Of a DNA stretch of 60,266 nt, positions 49,203 to 56,943 are shown piece by piece (the first letter of the stretch is position 1; every line of letters begins with the position of its first letter). The stretch comes from a bacterium CG_4_9_14_3_um_filter_65_15 (GTDB lineage Bacteria > Krumholzibacteriota > Krumholzibacteriia > LZORAL124-64-63). Position numbers and translations under genes: made by a program. Under the pieces are notes generated by a model. That model had not been told where the DNA came from, made no database searches, and saw nothing but the letters and a program-made list of their open reading frames with translations. The DNA lies in the NCBI GenBank assembly GCA_002790835.1, contig PFVX01000006.1, positions 1 through 60,266 of the forward strand, given 5' to 3'.

Positions 49203-49644
49203 ATGGATCTCCAGTTGCGCAGCAAAGAACCCCCAAGCCCCGGTCCTGTGGACGGCGACCCCGTGGTCCGGGCCGTCGAGGGCGACCGGATGGCCTTCGA
49301 GACCATCCGGTCGCCATGTGGATCGCGTGTATGGGACGTGTCTGCGCTTGATGGCCGACCGCACCGAGGCCGAAGGCCTCACCCAGGACACTTTCGTGCG
49401 GGCCTGGGTCGCCTTGGCCGGTTTCTCGGGGCAAGGAAGCCTGGGAGGCTGGTTGGCCCGGGTGGCGGTGAATCTGTGGCGGGACCGCATCCGGCAGGAC
49501 AAACGGCGCGACCGCCTGAACGAACAGGTCGCCAGGGAAGCTGCCATGACGGGAGAGCTGCCCTCGGGTCCGGGATGCCGCAGTGGTGTGTTTCCCCTGT
49601 TGACGGCCCTGGACCTCGAGCGGGCGGCGGGTTCCGGTTCATGA
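49203..49644 (+). pseudogene. Frameshifted, truncated ECF sigma factor
   Basis: ATG 49203 opens MDLQLRSKEP, then VVRAVEGDRMAFETI, the start of a sigma-70 region 2. At about 49306-49312 the frame breaks; the reading continues in another frame as HVDRVYGTCLRLMADRTEAE, LTQDTFVRAWVALAGF and GGWLARVAVNLWRDRIR, classic ECF region 2 with the RPO-binding and -10-reading helices. After LNEQVAREAAMTGELP the frame should enter region 4, but region 4 is absent and a D15 barrel tail follows. The frame break and missing region 4 make it a pseudogene. Confidence 0.75.
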
Positions 49645-49736
49645 TCGACCCGGATGAGCGCGTCAACCTCCGTGTGGATATCGGCGCGGGAAACGGCGAC
49701 GGCGGTTTCTATCTTTCGCTGGGAGAAGCGTTCTAG
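49620..49736 (+). pseudogene. C-terminal tail of a BamA/D15-type barrel protein
   Basis: The frame ending at TAG 49734-49736 reads GGFRFMIDPDERVNLRVDIG then GNGDGGFYLSLGEAF. The ..(F/L)MIDPxERxNLRxD(I/F)G...GFY(L/I)S(I/L)GEAF ending, with terminal Phe, is the last beta-hairpin of surface-antigen D15/BamA-like barrels. Only about 38 residues survive, fused out of frame to the sigma factor piece. The metal ABC permease gene on the other strand ends one base later. Confidence 0.65.
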
Positions 49737-50570
49737 TCAGCCTCTGCGGCTCCGCAACTGCAACCCGATCCCCAGCAGGACCAGCAGCCCTGTCAGCGAG
49801 ACCAGGACACTCGGCGCCGCCGGCAGATCCAGCTGGACCGACCCCACCAGCCCGACCACGCAGGCCGTGAAGGCGAACGCCCAGCCCACAAGCAGAGCCA
49901 GGCCGGTACTCTCGGTGGTCATCAGGCCGGCAACCGCCGGAATCACCAGCAGCCCGAACACGAGCAGCACGCCGGCGATCTGTACCGAACTGGTCACCAC
50001 GAAACCGAAGATCCCATAGAACAGGAAATCCCACAGGAAGAGGTTGCGGCCCCGCCGGCGCGCACCCTCGGGGTCCCGGGTAATCTCGAAGAACGGTCCG
50101 CGCAGTAGCCAGTGGGCGATTCCGATGACCGCGTACAGGACGGCGGTCTTGACCACGTGCATCGGCGCCACGGTAAACAACGCTCCCACAAGGGTTTCCT
50201 TGAGGTGTTCGGGACCGGAAGGGCTCTTGGCCAGGACCAGGAAGACGGCGGCCTGGGCGGTGGCGAACACGATGCCGATGAAGGCCTCCAGAGGTACGTG
50301 CTGCCGTTCCTGGGAGCGCAACCAGGCAAAGCAGGCTGCGCCGACCATGGTCATCCCCAGGGCCAGGAGATAGGTCTGCAGGGGATCCTCGTGGCGGCCC
50401 AGGACCACGGCGACGGCCACGCCGAGGGCCGCCATCTGGGCAAGCGCCAGGTCGACGAAAATCACGCCCCGGCGCACGACGTGGAAGCCCAGGTAGGCGT
50501 GGATGCCGGCGAGCAGAAAGCAGGCCAGCAGGGCGGTTCGGAAAAAGGGCAGGCTGAACGCGGCTGTCAT
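49737..50570 (-). CDS. znuB: Metal (zinc/manganese-type) ABC transporter permease
   Basis: A 277-residue ABC-3 family permease with about eight helices. It opens FFRTALLACFLLAGIHAYLG and has the VVRRGVIFVDLALAQMAALG block typical of ZnuB/MntB, GALFTVAP, and a TSSVQIAGVLLVFGLLVIPA helix. It would move Zn or Mn through the inner membrane with a solute-binding protein and an ATPase. The ZnuA-like gene lies 62 bases upstream on the same strand; no ATPase gene lies between or beside them. Confidence 0.92.
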   Translation of the reverse strand: MTAAFSLPFFRTALLACFLLAGIHAYLGFHVVRRGVIFVDLALAQMAALGVAVAVVLGRHEDPLQTYLLALGMTMVGAACFAWLRSQERQHVPLEAFIGIVFATAQAAVFLVLAKSPSGPEHLKETLVGALFTVAPMHVVKTAVLYAVIGIAHWLLRGPFFEITRDPEGARRRGRNLFLWDFLFYGIFGFVVTSSVQIAGVLLVFGLLVIPAVAGLMTTESTGLALLVGWAFAFTACVVGLVGSVQLDLPAAPSVLVSLTGLLVLLGIGLQLRSRRG

Positions 50571-50632
50571 GGAAAATCCCTCCGTTGGAAATCAGCGTGG
50601 GCGACAGCTCTCTCGGTCGCCCTCGGCCTGGT

Positions 50633-51532
50633 TCACGATCCCACGATTTCGGCGATCAACTTGTTGAAATGGGCCAGGTAACTGTCGGGCTGGGCGGAAT
50701 CGCACGAAGGCGAAGCCTTGATCACCCGAATTCCGGTCTGACGGGCCAGGAATTCCGGGGCATCCTGCGAATAGTAGGGTTCCTGGAGGAGAACCGGGAT
50801 CTGCCGCTGGCGGATCAGGTCGACGAGTTCCTGCAGGTGCCCGCCCGTGGGCGGAATCCCGGGGACCGGTTCGACGTGTCCCGGCACCTCCATGGCCACG
50901 GCCTCGGCGAAATACACCCACGAAGCGTGGTACGTGATCATGGTGCGGTTGGGTAGGGCCGCGATGCGGGCAACGCCGTCCACGCGGGAATCCTCGCACT
51001 CCTTGGCGAAGGTTTCGGCGCGCTGCCGGAACTCCACCTCGTGCGCCGGGTCGATCCGGCCCAGGGCGGCTGCGATATCGCGGGCCACGATGCCCCCGTT
51101 GCGGGGGTCCAGCCAGTAATGCGGGTTCCCGTTGGGGTGGACGTCGCCCTGGCGGCCATCCACACGGGTCGTCGGCACCTCCAGGGGGATGATGTGGGCC
51201 GAGCAGTCCAGGATCTCAACCTTGTTGTTGCGCGAACCGTCGATGATCTGGTCGGCCCACTGGTCGAGCATCAGGCCCACCTTCAGGTAGAGCCGGGCCT
51301 TGGACACGCTGACCATGTAGGAAGGCAACACCTCGACGTGGTGGGGGTCGGACTGGGGACGGGCGATGGTCTTCACCTCGACCTGGTCGCCCCCGACCGC
51401 TGCGGCGATGGATCCCAGATCGGTGAGTGAGGCGACGACCTTGATCTTGGCCATCGCCCGGGTGGACGAGGCAAGGCAGCACGCGAGGGCCAGCGCGGCG
51501 ACGACGGTGCGGAATGAAATGCGGTATGACAT
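50633..51532 (-). CDS. znuA: Metal ABC transporter substrate-binding protein (ZnuA-like)
   Basis: A 299-residue periplasmic binding protein with a signal peptide ending near residue 28 (STRAMA). Metal ligands typical of cluster A-I proteins are visible: H64/H65 in SDPHHVEVLP, H138 in NPHYWLDP, and H202 in TYHASWVYFAE; the fourth acidic ligand lies in the C-terminal lobe. There is no His-rich loop like that of E. coli ZnuA. Zinc is likely, with manganese or iron as options. It is flanked by a barrel protein upstream and the permease downstream. Confidence 0.9.
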   Translation of the reverse strand: MSYRISFRTVVAALALACCLASSTRAMAKIKVVASLTDLGSIAAAVGGDQVEVKTIARPQSDPHHVEVLPSYMVSVSKARLYLKVGLMLDQWADQIIDGSRNNKVEILDCSAHIIPLEVPTTRVDGRQGDVHPNGNPHYWLDPRNGGIVARDIAAALGRIDPAHEVEFRQRAETFAKECEDSRVDGVARIAALPNRTMITYHASWVYFAEAVAMEVPGHVEPVPGIPPTGGHLQELVDLIRQRQIPVLLQEPYYSQDAPEFLARQTGIRVIKASPSCDSAQPDSYLAHFNKLIAEIVGS

Positions 51533-51553
51533 GCCTTGTTTCCTTCCTGGCGC

Positions 51554-52690
51554 CTAGAACTGGTGGGTCTTGTGCGGACCCATGGAGAAGATCACCCGCA
51601 GGGTGAAGGTGTTGACGGGGTCCGGCTGGACATCGCCGGGAGCGGAGCCGGTTCGGAAACGTTCCCAGCCGACGCGAAAGGCGGTGGTTTCCTCCATCAG
51701 GGCGACGCCGCCGAACAGACCGAAGGCGCTGTTCCAGGCCTGATCACGGTCGGCGGCCTGGTATCGTTCAAAGGAGGCGCCCGCGTTCCATCGCAGATCC
51801 CAGTTGTAGTCGCCGTAGATGTACCATCCCCACGGTTTGACCGTTTCGTGGGCATAGCCGGTGGCGCAGGACCACCCCGCATCCTCGCGGTCGAGCTTCA
51901 GGACCTCGGCCTGCAACACCAGGTAGGAGCGTTCGGAGTTCCAGAGCTTGGCCTTGGCGTCGGCGCCGTACACGGTGGTGCGGGTGCCGGCGGCCACGTT
52001 GTTGGTGCCGCTGGTGGCCGAGAGTCCGAAATCCAACCCGGAGCGTTCACCGATCAGGGAAAATGCGCTGAGGCGGCCCAACACCGCGGGGCGCGATTCC
52101 TCGGAGCGATCGCCGGATAGGGAAATCGGGTCCCCCGAACCGATGGTGTCCCCGCGAACCTGGCGGAACGAATCACCCTGCAACCAGGCCAGCGAAGCGA
52201 CCAGGGACGATTCGCCGGGGGAAGGCAGGCGCTCGGACAGCTCCAGACCGGATTCGTTGAATGACTCGTCGCCCGGCAAGAACTCCGAAAGCACGTGGAA
52301 GCCATCGAAGAAGGGGTAGGTGTGGGGATGCTGGGCGTTGAGCTTGCCGAAGCCCTGCCGCCATTTGCCGCCCTTGAGGTTCAGCGCGCCGGGCAGGCCG
52401 CGGAGGATGCGGAACCAGCCCTCTTCGAGTTCCAGTCCGTCTTCATTCAGGGCTAGGGTGAAGTAGCCGCGGGTGAAGGGGTTCAGGTAGTCGTCGAATA
52501 CGACTTCCGTTTCCCCGGGGTCCATGCGCAGGCGGTCGTGGTCCGGATTCGCAGGGTCATCGGTGACCATCAGGTAGGGCTGGCCGATCACCGAGATGTT
52601 GGGGTTGACCACGCCGGCAACGGCGGGTGCACCGGCGATCCACAGCGAGATGAAGATGATGCAGGCCGGCGAATATCGTCGTCGGATCAT
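51554..52690 (-). CDS. Outer membrane porin-like barrel, linked to metal uptake
   Basis: A 378-residue exported barrel with a signal peptide (to about residue 26) and NPNISVIGQPYLMVTDDP, then alternating strands ending FTLRVIFSMGPHKTHQF with a terminal Phe. The opening resembles the zinc-regulated outer membrane porins seen next to ZnuA genes. It contains KGGKWRQGFGKLNAQHPHTYPF, rich in His near a probable eyelet. The gene ends 22 bases before znuA, so the two are co-transcribed. A role in letting metal cross the outer membrane is inferred. Confidence 0.75.
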   Translation of the reverse strand: MIRRRYSPACIIFISLWIAGAPAVAGVVNPNISVIGQPYLMVTDDPANPDHDRLRMDPGETEVVFDDYLNPFTRGYFTLALNEDGLELEEGWFRILRGLPGALNLKGGKWRQGFGKLNAQHPHTYPFFDGFHVLSEFLPGDESFNESGLELSERLPSPGESSLVASLAWLQGDSFRQVRGDTIGSGDPISLSGDRSEESRPAVLGRLSAFSLIGERSGLDFGLSATSGTNNVAAGTRTTVYGADAKAKLWNSERSYLVLQAEVLKLDREDAGWSCATGYAHETVKPWGWYIYGDYNWDLRWNAGASFERYQAADRDQAWNSAFGLFGGVALMEETTAFRVGWERFRTGSAPGDVQPDPVNTFTLRVIFSMGPHKTHQF

Positions 52691-52805
52691 GGGTGATTTC
52701 CTCCCGTATCTTGGGTGTCGGGATCAGCAGGCAAGGCCGGGGATTCACGGAGAATCCGCACCTGTCTTGGCAGCCGATCGAAATGGACGATGCAAAAAAT
52801 GCCGG

Positions 52806-53108
52806 CTAGGCGGCGGGAGGAGCGCGGGTGCGGTGCGCGCGGACGGGAACACCGACGGGGATGGACAGATCGGGACAACCGATGGTCCTTACGGGCAGAA
52901 ACTGCGTGATGGATAAGGCCGAAGCGTCGGGGGCCAGCAGATTGCCCGCGTGTTGCAGGGTCTGGCACAGGGGACAGTGTTCGCCGTTGTGATCGGCATC
53001 AGCGGTTGCGACGTGGATGACCGGGAGCAGAGCGAACAGCAGAAACGCGCAGGCGGCGATGAGCGCCGTCGTGCGGGAGTGCAGTTTCGTAATCACGGCC
53101 ACTTGCAC
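52806..53108 (-). CDS. DUF2946-like small exported protein with His/Cys motif
   Basis: A 100-residue protein with one N-terminal hydrophobic helix (about 13-35) followed by HVATADADHNGEHCPLCQTL. The HxxCPLC-type cluster (H44, C45, C48, H53) is the hallmark of DUF2946-like proteins often found next to metal uptake or resistance genes. It is first in the minus-strand metal operon, 115 bases before the porin gene. A metal-binding or metal-sensing role is inferred. C-terminus is Arg/Pro-rich. Confidence 0.7.
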   Translation of the reverse strand: MQVAVITKLHSRTTALIAACAFLLFALLPVIHVATADADHNGEHCPLCQTLQHAGNLLAPDASALSITQFLPVRTIGCPDLSIPVGVPVRAHRTRAPPAA

Positions 53109-53208
53109 TGTTGAAAGTCCAGCCTCAGGAACTTACGGAATCGGGTTTGGGTTCCGTGTATGATAAGATCGGCCTTCACTGCAGGCAAGCACGTATGGGA
53201 GAAGAATC

Positions 53209-53538
53209 ATGGCCTCGGATCGGGAATTCGTGGAATACGTCGCGGGTCAATTGGGGGCCTTGGAAGATATCTCCTATCGCAACATGTTCGGGGAGTACGT
53301 CTTGTATTACCGCGGGAAGGTTGTGGTCCTGATCTGCGACAACCGGATGCTCGTGAAACCGACGGCCGCGGGCCGCGCCTTCATCGGGGATGTGGTGGAG
53401 GCTCCTCCCTACCCGGGAGCCAAACCGGCATTCCTGATCGAGGACCGGCTGGAGGATGCGCAGTGGCTCTGCGATTTGATTCGCGTCACGGAGAAGGAAT
53501 TGCCTGCGCCCCAGCCGAAGAAGAAGCGGAAGAAATGA
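53209..53538 (+). CDS. TfoX N-terminal domain protein
   Basis: A 109-residue protein consisting of one TfoX N-domain: FVEYVAGQLGALEDISYRNM, FGEYVLYYRGKVVVLICDN and RMLVKPTAAGRAFIG. TfoX/Sxy domains regulate competence in proteobacteria, but stand-alone N-domains are widespread and uncharacterised. A Lys-rich tail (PQPKKKRKK) is unusual and may touch nucleic acid. Divergent from the metal operon; the ATG is preceded by GGGAGAAG. The following 215 bases (53539-53753) hold no feature I can support. Confidence 0.85.
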   Translation: MASDREFVEYVAGQLGALEDISYRNMFGEYVLYYRGKVVVLICDNRMLVKPTAAGRAFIGDVVEAPPYPGAKPAFLIEDRLEDAQWLCDLIRVTEKELPAPQPKKKRKK

Positions 53539-53753
53539 ATGCTGTGCGGTGTCCATTCACCACCGTGTCGCAGTTGAGGCAGGTCTTCACGATTCGCATT
53601 ATCCTTCCTGCTGGATCGGCAGGCTTCCTGCGGACCCCGCATGGGCCTGTGCCCGCTTGCGGCCCACCACCAACACCAATGTGCCGGGCCCTGCCCGCCG
53701 CGTCAATGCGCAGGTCGGCTCAGCCTCGCCTTTTCTTGTAAGGAATATGTCCC

Positions 53754-54383
53754 ATGACCTGGATCGAGATCCTCGGCTATGCGGCGTCGCTGCTGGTGGC
53801 CGTTTCCTTGAGCATGAAGTCCCTGGCCCGCCTGCGGGCGTTGAACCTGCTCGGTTCGGTGGCGTTTGCGGTCTACGGGTTGGTGCTGGGCGTCTATCCC
53901 GTCATGGTGGTCAACGCCTACATCGCCGTGATCAACGTCGTGTTCCTCATGCGGATGCAACCGGGGCATAGCGAAGCCTTCTCCCTGCTGGCGATCGGCC
54001 GGGCGGACAACGGCTACCTGCGCCGGTTCCTGGAGTTCCACGCCAGGGACATCGCCCGCTACTTTCCCGACTTCGATCCCGACCGATTGGCTGCTCCCCG
54101 GGTGGTCTTCATCCTACGCGACATGCTCCCGGTGGGCCTGGTCATCGGCCACCGCGACGACCAGCGGAACCTGATCGTGGATCTGGATTACGTCATTCCG
54201 TCGCATCGCGATTTCCGCTGCGCCGAATATTTCTACCGCGCCTGGCGGTCGGTGATGGATGATGACGGCATCGAGGGATTCCTGACGCGCAGCGAAGTGG
54301 ATGCGCACCGCAGGTATCTGAAAAAGCTGAACTTCCAACCTGCCCGGGATATCGGGGAACACTGGTATCTGCGTCCGGCCTGA
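53754..54383 (+). CDS. YgjV-like membrane domain fused to a GNAT-like domain
   Basis: A 209-residue protein. The first 75 residues hold about three hydrophobic segments (WIEILGYAASLLVAVSLSM, then LNLLGSVAFAVYGLVLGVYP) as in YgjV-type inner membrane proteins. The C-terminal part (about 90-205) resembles the second half of a GNAT fold, with VVFILRDMLPVGLVIGHRD, LIVDLDYVIPSHRDFRC and RRYLKKLNFQP. The combination is known in YgjV-like family annotations, but the activity is not. It lies between the TfoX gene and the broken mgtC. Confidence 0.7.
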   Translation: MTWIEILGYAASLLVAVSLSMKSLARLRALNLLGSVAFAVYGLVLGVYPVMVVNAYIAVINVVFLMRMQPGHSEAFSLLAIGRADNGYLRRFLEFHARDIARYFPDFDPDRLAAPRVVFILRDMLPVGLVIGHRDDQRNLIVDLDYVIPSHRDFRCAEYFYRAWRSVMDDDGIEGFLTRSEVDAHRRYLKKLNFQPARDIGEHWYLRPA

Positions 54384-54511
54384 GGTGCGTCGTCGCGGGC
54401 CGCCCCGCAAATCCCATCCCGAATTTCCCAAAGGAATCTGGTTGGACGAGCCATGATCGTGGTATCGTATCGAGGATCTAAATCGAAAGCCAAGGCACAT
54501 GGAGGTGCGGC

Positions 54512-54994
54512 ATGAACGACAAAAACTCCCGGGCGGATGGTGGGGGGGGTGCTGTTGGTGGCTGCCTTCCTTTCTCGTGAACGGGGAACATCCTTGCATG
54601 TCTGGGTTCCCCCGCGATCATCGTCGCCTTCGACAAGCTTTCGCGCAAACTGGGGGTGGGTGCGGAATCGGCCATCCGGATGGACCCGGCGCGGGCTGCC
54701 GCCGGGGTGATTACGGGCATCGGTTTTCTCGGTGCCGGCAGCATCATCAAGAGCAAGGAAATGGTGCGGGGCCTGACCACGGCCGCCTCCATCTGGGTGG
54801 TTGCGGCCATCGGGGTGACGGTGGGGCTCGGCGAGTACCTGATCGCCGTGGTGTTGACGGTGCTGGTGCTGGTGTCCCTTTACGTGCTGAATTTGCTGCC
54901 CCTCATCAGCGACCACTGCTACACCCTGTGCTTGAAGTGGACGGGGGCCCCCGCCTGCTCGACGAGATGGAGGATACGCGATTCGAGGAAGTGA
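54512..54994 (+). pseudogene. MgtC/SapB-family membrane protein, broken
   Basis: The main frame reads ILACLGSPAIIVAFDKLSRK, IRMDPARAAAGVITGIGFLG and VRGLTTAASIWVVAAIGVT, the core of MgtC. The ATG at 54512 lies in a different frame; the expected first helix (GGVLLVAAFLSRERG) is partly visible in a third frame, and about 15-20 residues containing GLIGLERE and AGLRT are lost. A second break near 54950 leaves a scrambled C-terminus. At least two indels therefore separate it from a working gene. It sits directly before the Nramp gene. Confidence 0.7.
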
Positions 54995-55099
54995 GCTGGA
55001 TTTGAAGCCATTTACCGTAACGAGGAGATTCGCCTGAGCGACCGCGACGGCATCACCAAGGCCGAAGCTGGCCACCAGAACGACAAGTCGCTTGACGAG

Positions 55100-56935
55100 G
55101 TGCACGGAACCGTCGGGACCAGCTATCCCAACATTTGGCGGCGCATTTTCGCGTTCGCCGGTCCCGCCTATCTGGTCAGCGTCGGCTACATGGATCCCGG
55201 CAACTGGGCCACCGACCTGGAGGGCGGTTCACGGTACGGGTACACCCTCATCTGGGTGATCCTCATGTCGAACCTGATGGCGGTGTTGCTGCAGAGTTTG
55301 GCGGCAAGACTGGGGATCGTCACCGGCAAGGACCTGGCCCAGGCCTGCCGCGCCGAATACAACAAGCCCACGTCCTTCGTCCTGTGGGTCTTGTGCGAAA
55401 TCGCCATCGCCGCCTGCGACCTGGCCGAGGTCCTCGGTACCATCCTGGGTCTGAACCTGTTGTTCGGTATGCCTTTGCTGTGGGGCGCTTTGGTGACCTT
55501 GTTCGACACCTTCCTGCTGCTCGCCATCCAACGCCTGGGCATCCGCAAGATGGAAGCCTTCATCCTGGGTCTGATCAGCATCATCGCCTGCGGTTTCATG
55601 GTGAACCTGTTCCTGGCCAAGCCCGATTGGAGCGCGGCTGCTTCCAGCTTGATTCCGGAACTGCCGCCCGGTGCCCTGTACATCGCCCTGGGCATCATTG
55701 GCGCCACGGTGATGCCCCACAACCTGTACCTGCACTCGTCCCTGGTGCAGACCCGGCAGGTGTCCCGCACCATGGATTCGCGGCGCCAGGCCTGCCGCTA
55801 CAACCTCCTGGATTCGGTCGTCGCCTTGAATCTCGCCTTCTTCGTCAACGCGGCGATCCTGATCCTGGCCGCGGCTGTCTTCCACCGCAATGGAATCGTC
55901 GTCACCGAGATCCAGCAGGCCCACCATATGCTCGATCAACTCGTGGGGTCGCGGGCCGCTCCCATCGCTTTCGGAATCGCGTTGCTGGCGGCCGGACAGA
56001 GCTCGACCCTGACCGGGACCCTGGCCGGCCAGATCGTGATGGAGGGGTTCATCCGCGTGCGGCTGCGCCCCTGGCTGCGGCGACTGGTGACGCGGTCGGT
56101 CGCCCTGGTTCCGGCCGTCGTGGTGATCTCGGCAACCGGCGACCACGGAACCTACACCCTGCTGATCCTCAGCCAGGTGATCCTCAGCCTGCAGCTTCCC
56201 TTTGCCGTCGTGCCCCTGGTTCACTTCACGAGCGACAGGGTGAAGATGGGCGCCTTCGCGAGCCGGAACTGGGTCAAGATCCTGGCCTGGTTCACTTCCG
56301 TCCTGATCATCGCCTTGAATGGGAAACTCGTCTGGGACCAGATCGGGTCCTGGTCGTCCGGGGGAACGCCTCTTGCCGTGACCCTGGCGGTGGGCGCCCT
56401 GGCCGTCGGCCTGGCCCTGTTCCTGCTGTACATCCTCGTGCTGCCGTTCTTCCGCCACAGCCGGCCCTGGGTGGCGGTGCGGGGTACCGATGCGGCAAGG
56501 GTGGTGGAGCGTATCACCAGCAGTCCGTCCAAGCACATCGCAGCGGCACTGGGGAGGGACGACGGAGATGCCAAGGTGATCAGCCACGCGGTGGCCCTGG
56601 CCAAGGCCGAAGACGCCCTGCTGACTCTCATCCATGTGGTCGATTCGGTGCCCTCACAGGTCTACAGCAGCGATATCTACGACGAGCACACCCGTGACGA
56701 CGAGCGCTACCTGGCGGAAATCGCCAAGGAATTGCGCGCCATGGGTGTTTCGGTGGAGATCGCCTTGCCCCACGGGGATCCCGTGAAGGAACTGGCGGAC
56801 TACGTGACTTCCCATGGCGTGGACCTGCTGGTGATGGGGTCGCACGGACACCGCCTGTTGGGCGACATCCTGCTGGGCGAAACGGTGGACCCGGTGCGAC
56901 ACCGGGTGGATATTCCCGTGCTGGTGGTCAGGTAG
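55100..56935 (+). CDS. Nramp-family divalent metal transporter fused to a UspA domain
   Basis: A 611-residue protein. Residues about 10-450 are a Nramp (MntH-like) transporter with the metal-binding DPGN at 32-35 (MDPGNWATD) and MPHNLYLHS in helix 6. Residues about 465-611 are a universal stress protein domain (AKVISHAVALAKAEDALLTL, LLVMGSHGHRLLGDILLGET), with the ATP-binding G-2x-G-9x-G(S/T) site partly kept. Mn or Fe import driven by protons is likely, and the UspA domain probably acts as a nucleotide-sensing regulator. GTG 55100 has no good Shine-Dalgarno; a CTG at 55034, in frame, has GAGGAG six bases upstream. Confidence 0.9.
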   Translation: MHGTVGTSYPNIWRRIFAFAGPAYLVSVGYMDPGNWATDLEGGSRYGYTLIWVILMSNLMAVLLQSLAARLGIVTGKDLAQACRAEYNKPTSFVLWVLCEIAIAACDLAEVLGTILGLNLLFGMPLLWGALVTLFDTFLLLAIQRLGIRKMEAFILGLISIIACGFMVNLFLAKPDWSAAASSLIPELPPGALYIALGIIGATVMPHNLYLHSSLVQTRQVSRTMDSRRQACRYNLLDSVVALNLAFFVNAAILILAAAVFHRNGIVVTEIQQAHHMLDQLVGSRAAPIAFGIALLAAGQSSTLTGTLAGQIVMEGFIRVRLRPWLRRLVTRSVALVPAVVVISATGDHGTYTLLILSQVILSLQLPFAVVPLVHFTSDRVKMGAFASRNWVKILAWFTSVLIIALNGKLVWDQIGSWSSGGTPLAVTLAVGALAVGLALFLLYILVLPFFRHSRPWVAVRGTDAARVVERITSSPSKHIAAALGRDDGDAKVISHAVALAKAEDALLTLIHVVDSVPSQVYSSDIYDEHTRDDERYLAEIAKELRAMGVSVEIALPHGDPVKELADYVTSHGVDLLVMGSHGHRLLGDILLGETVDPVRHRVDIPVLVVR

Positions 56936-56943
56936 ATGCTTCC

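Noticed and set aside
53539-53753. Possible small gene between the TfoX and YgjV-like genes
   Set aside because: Frames there are short, Arg/Pro-rich and without a ribosome binding site or recognisable motif.
55229-56635. 468-codon minus-strand frame opposite the Nramp gene
   Set aside because: Gln/His/Gly-rich antisense frame; the plus strand encodes a full transporter.
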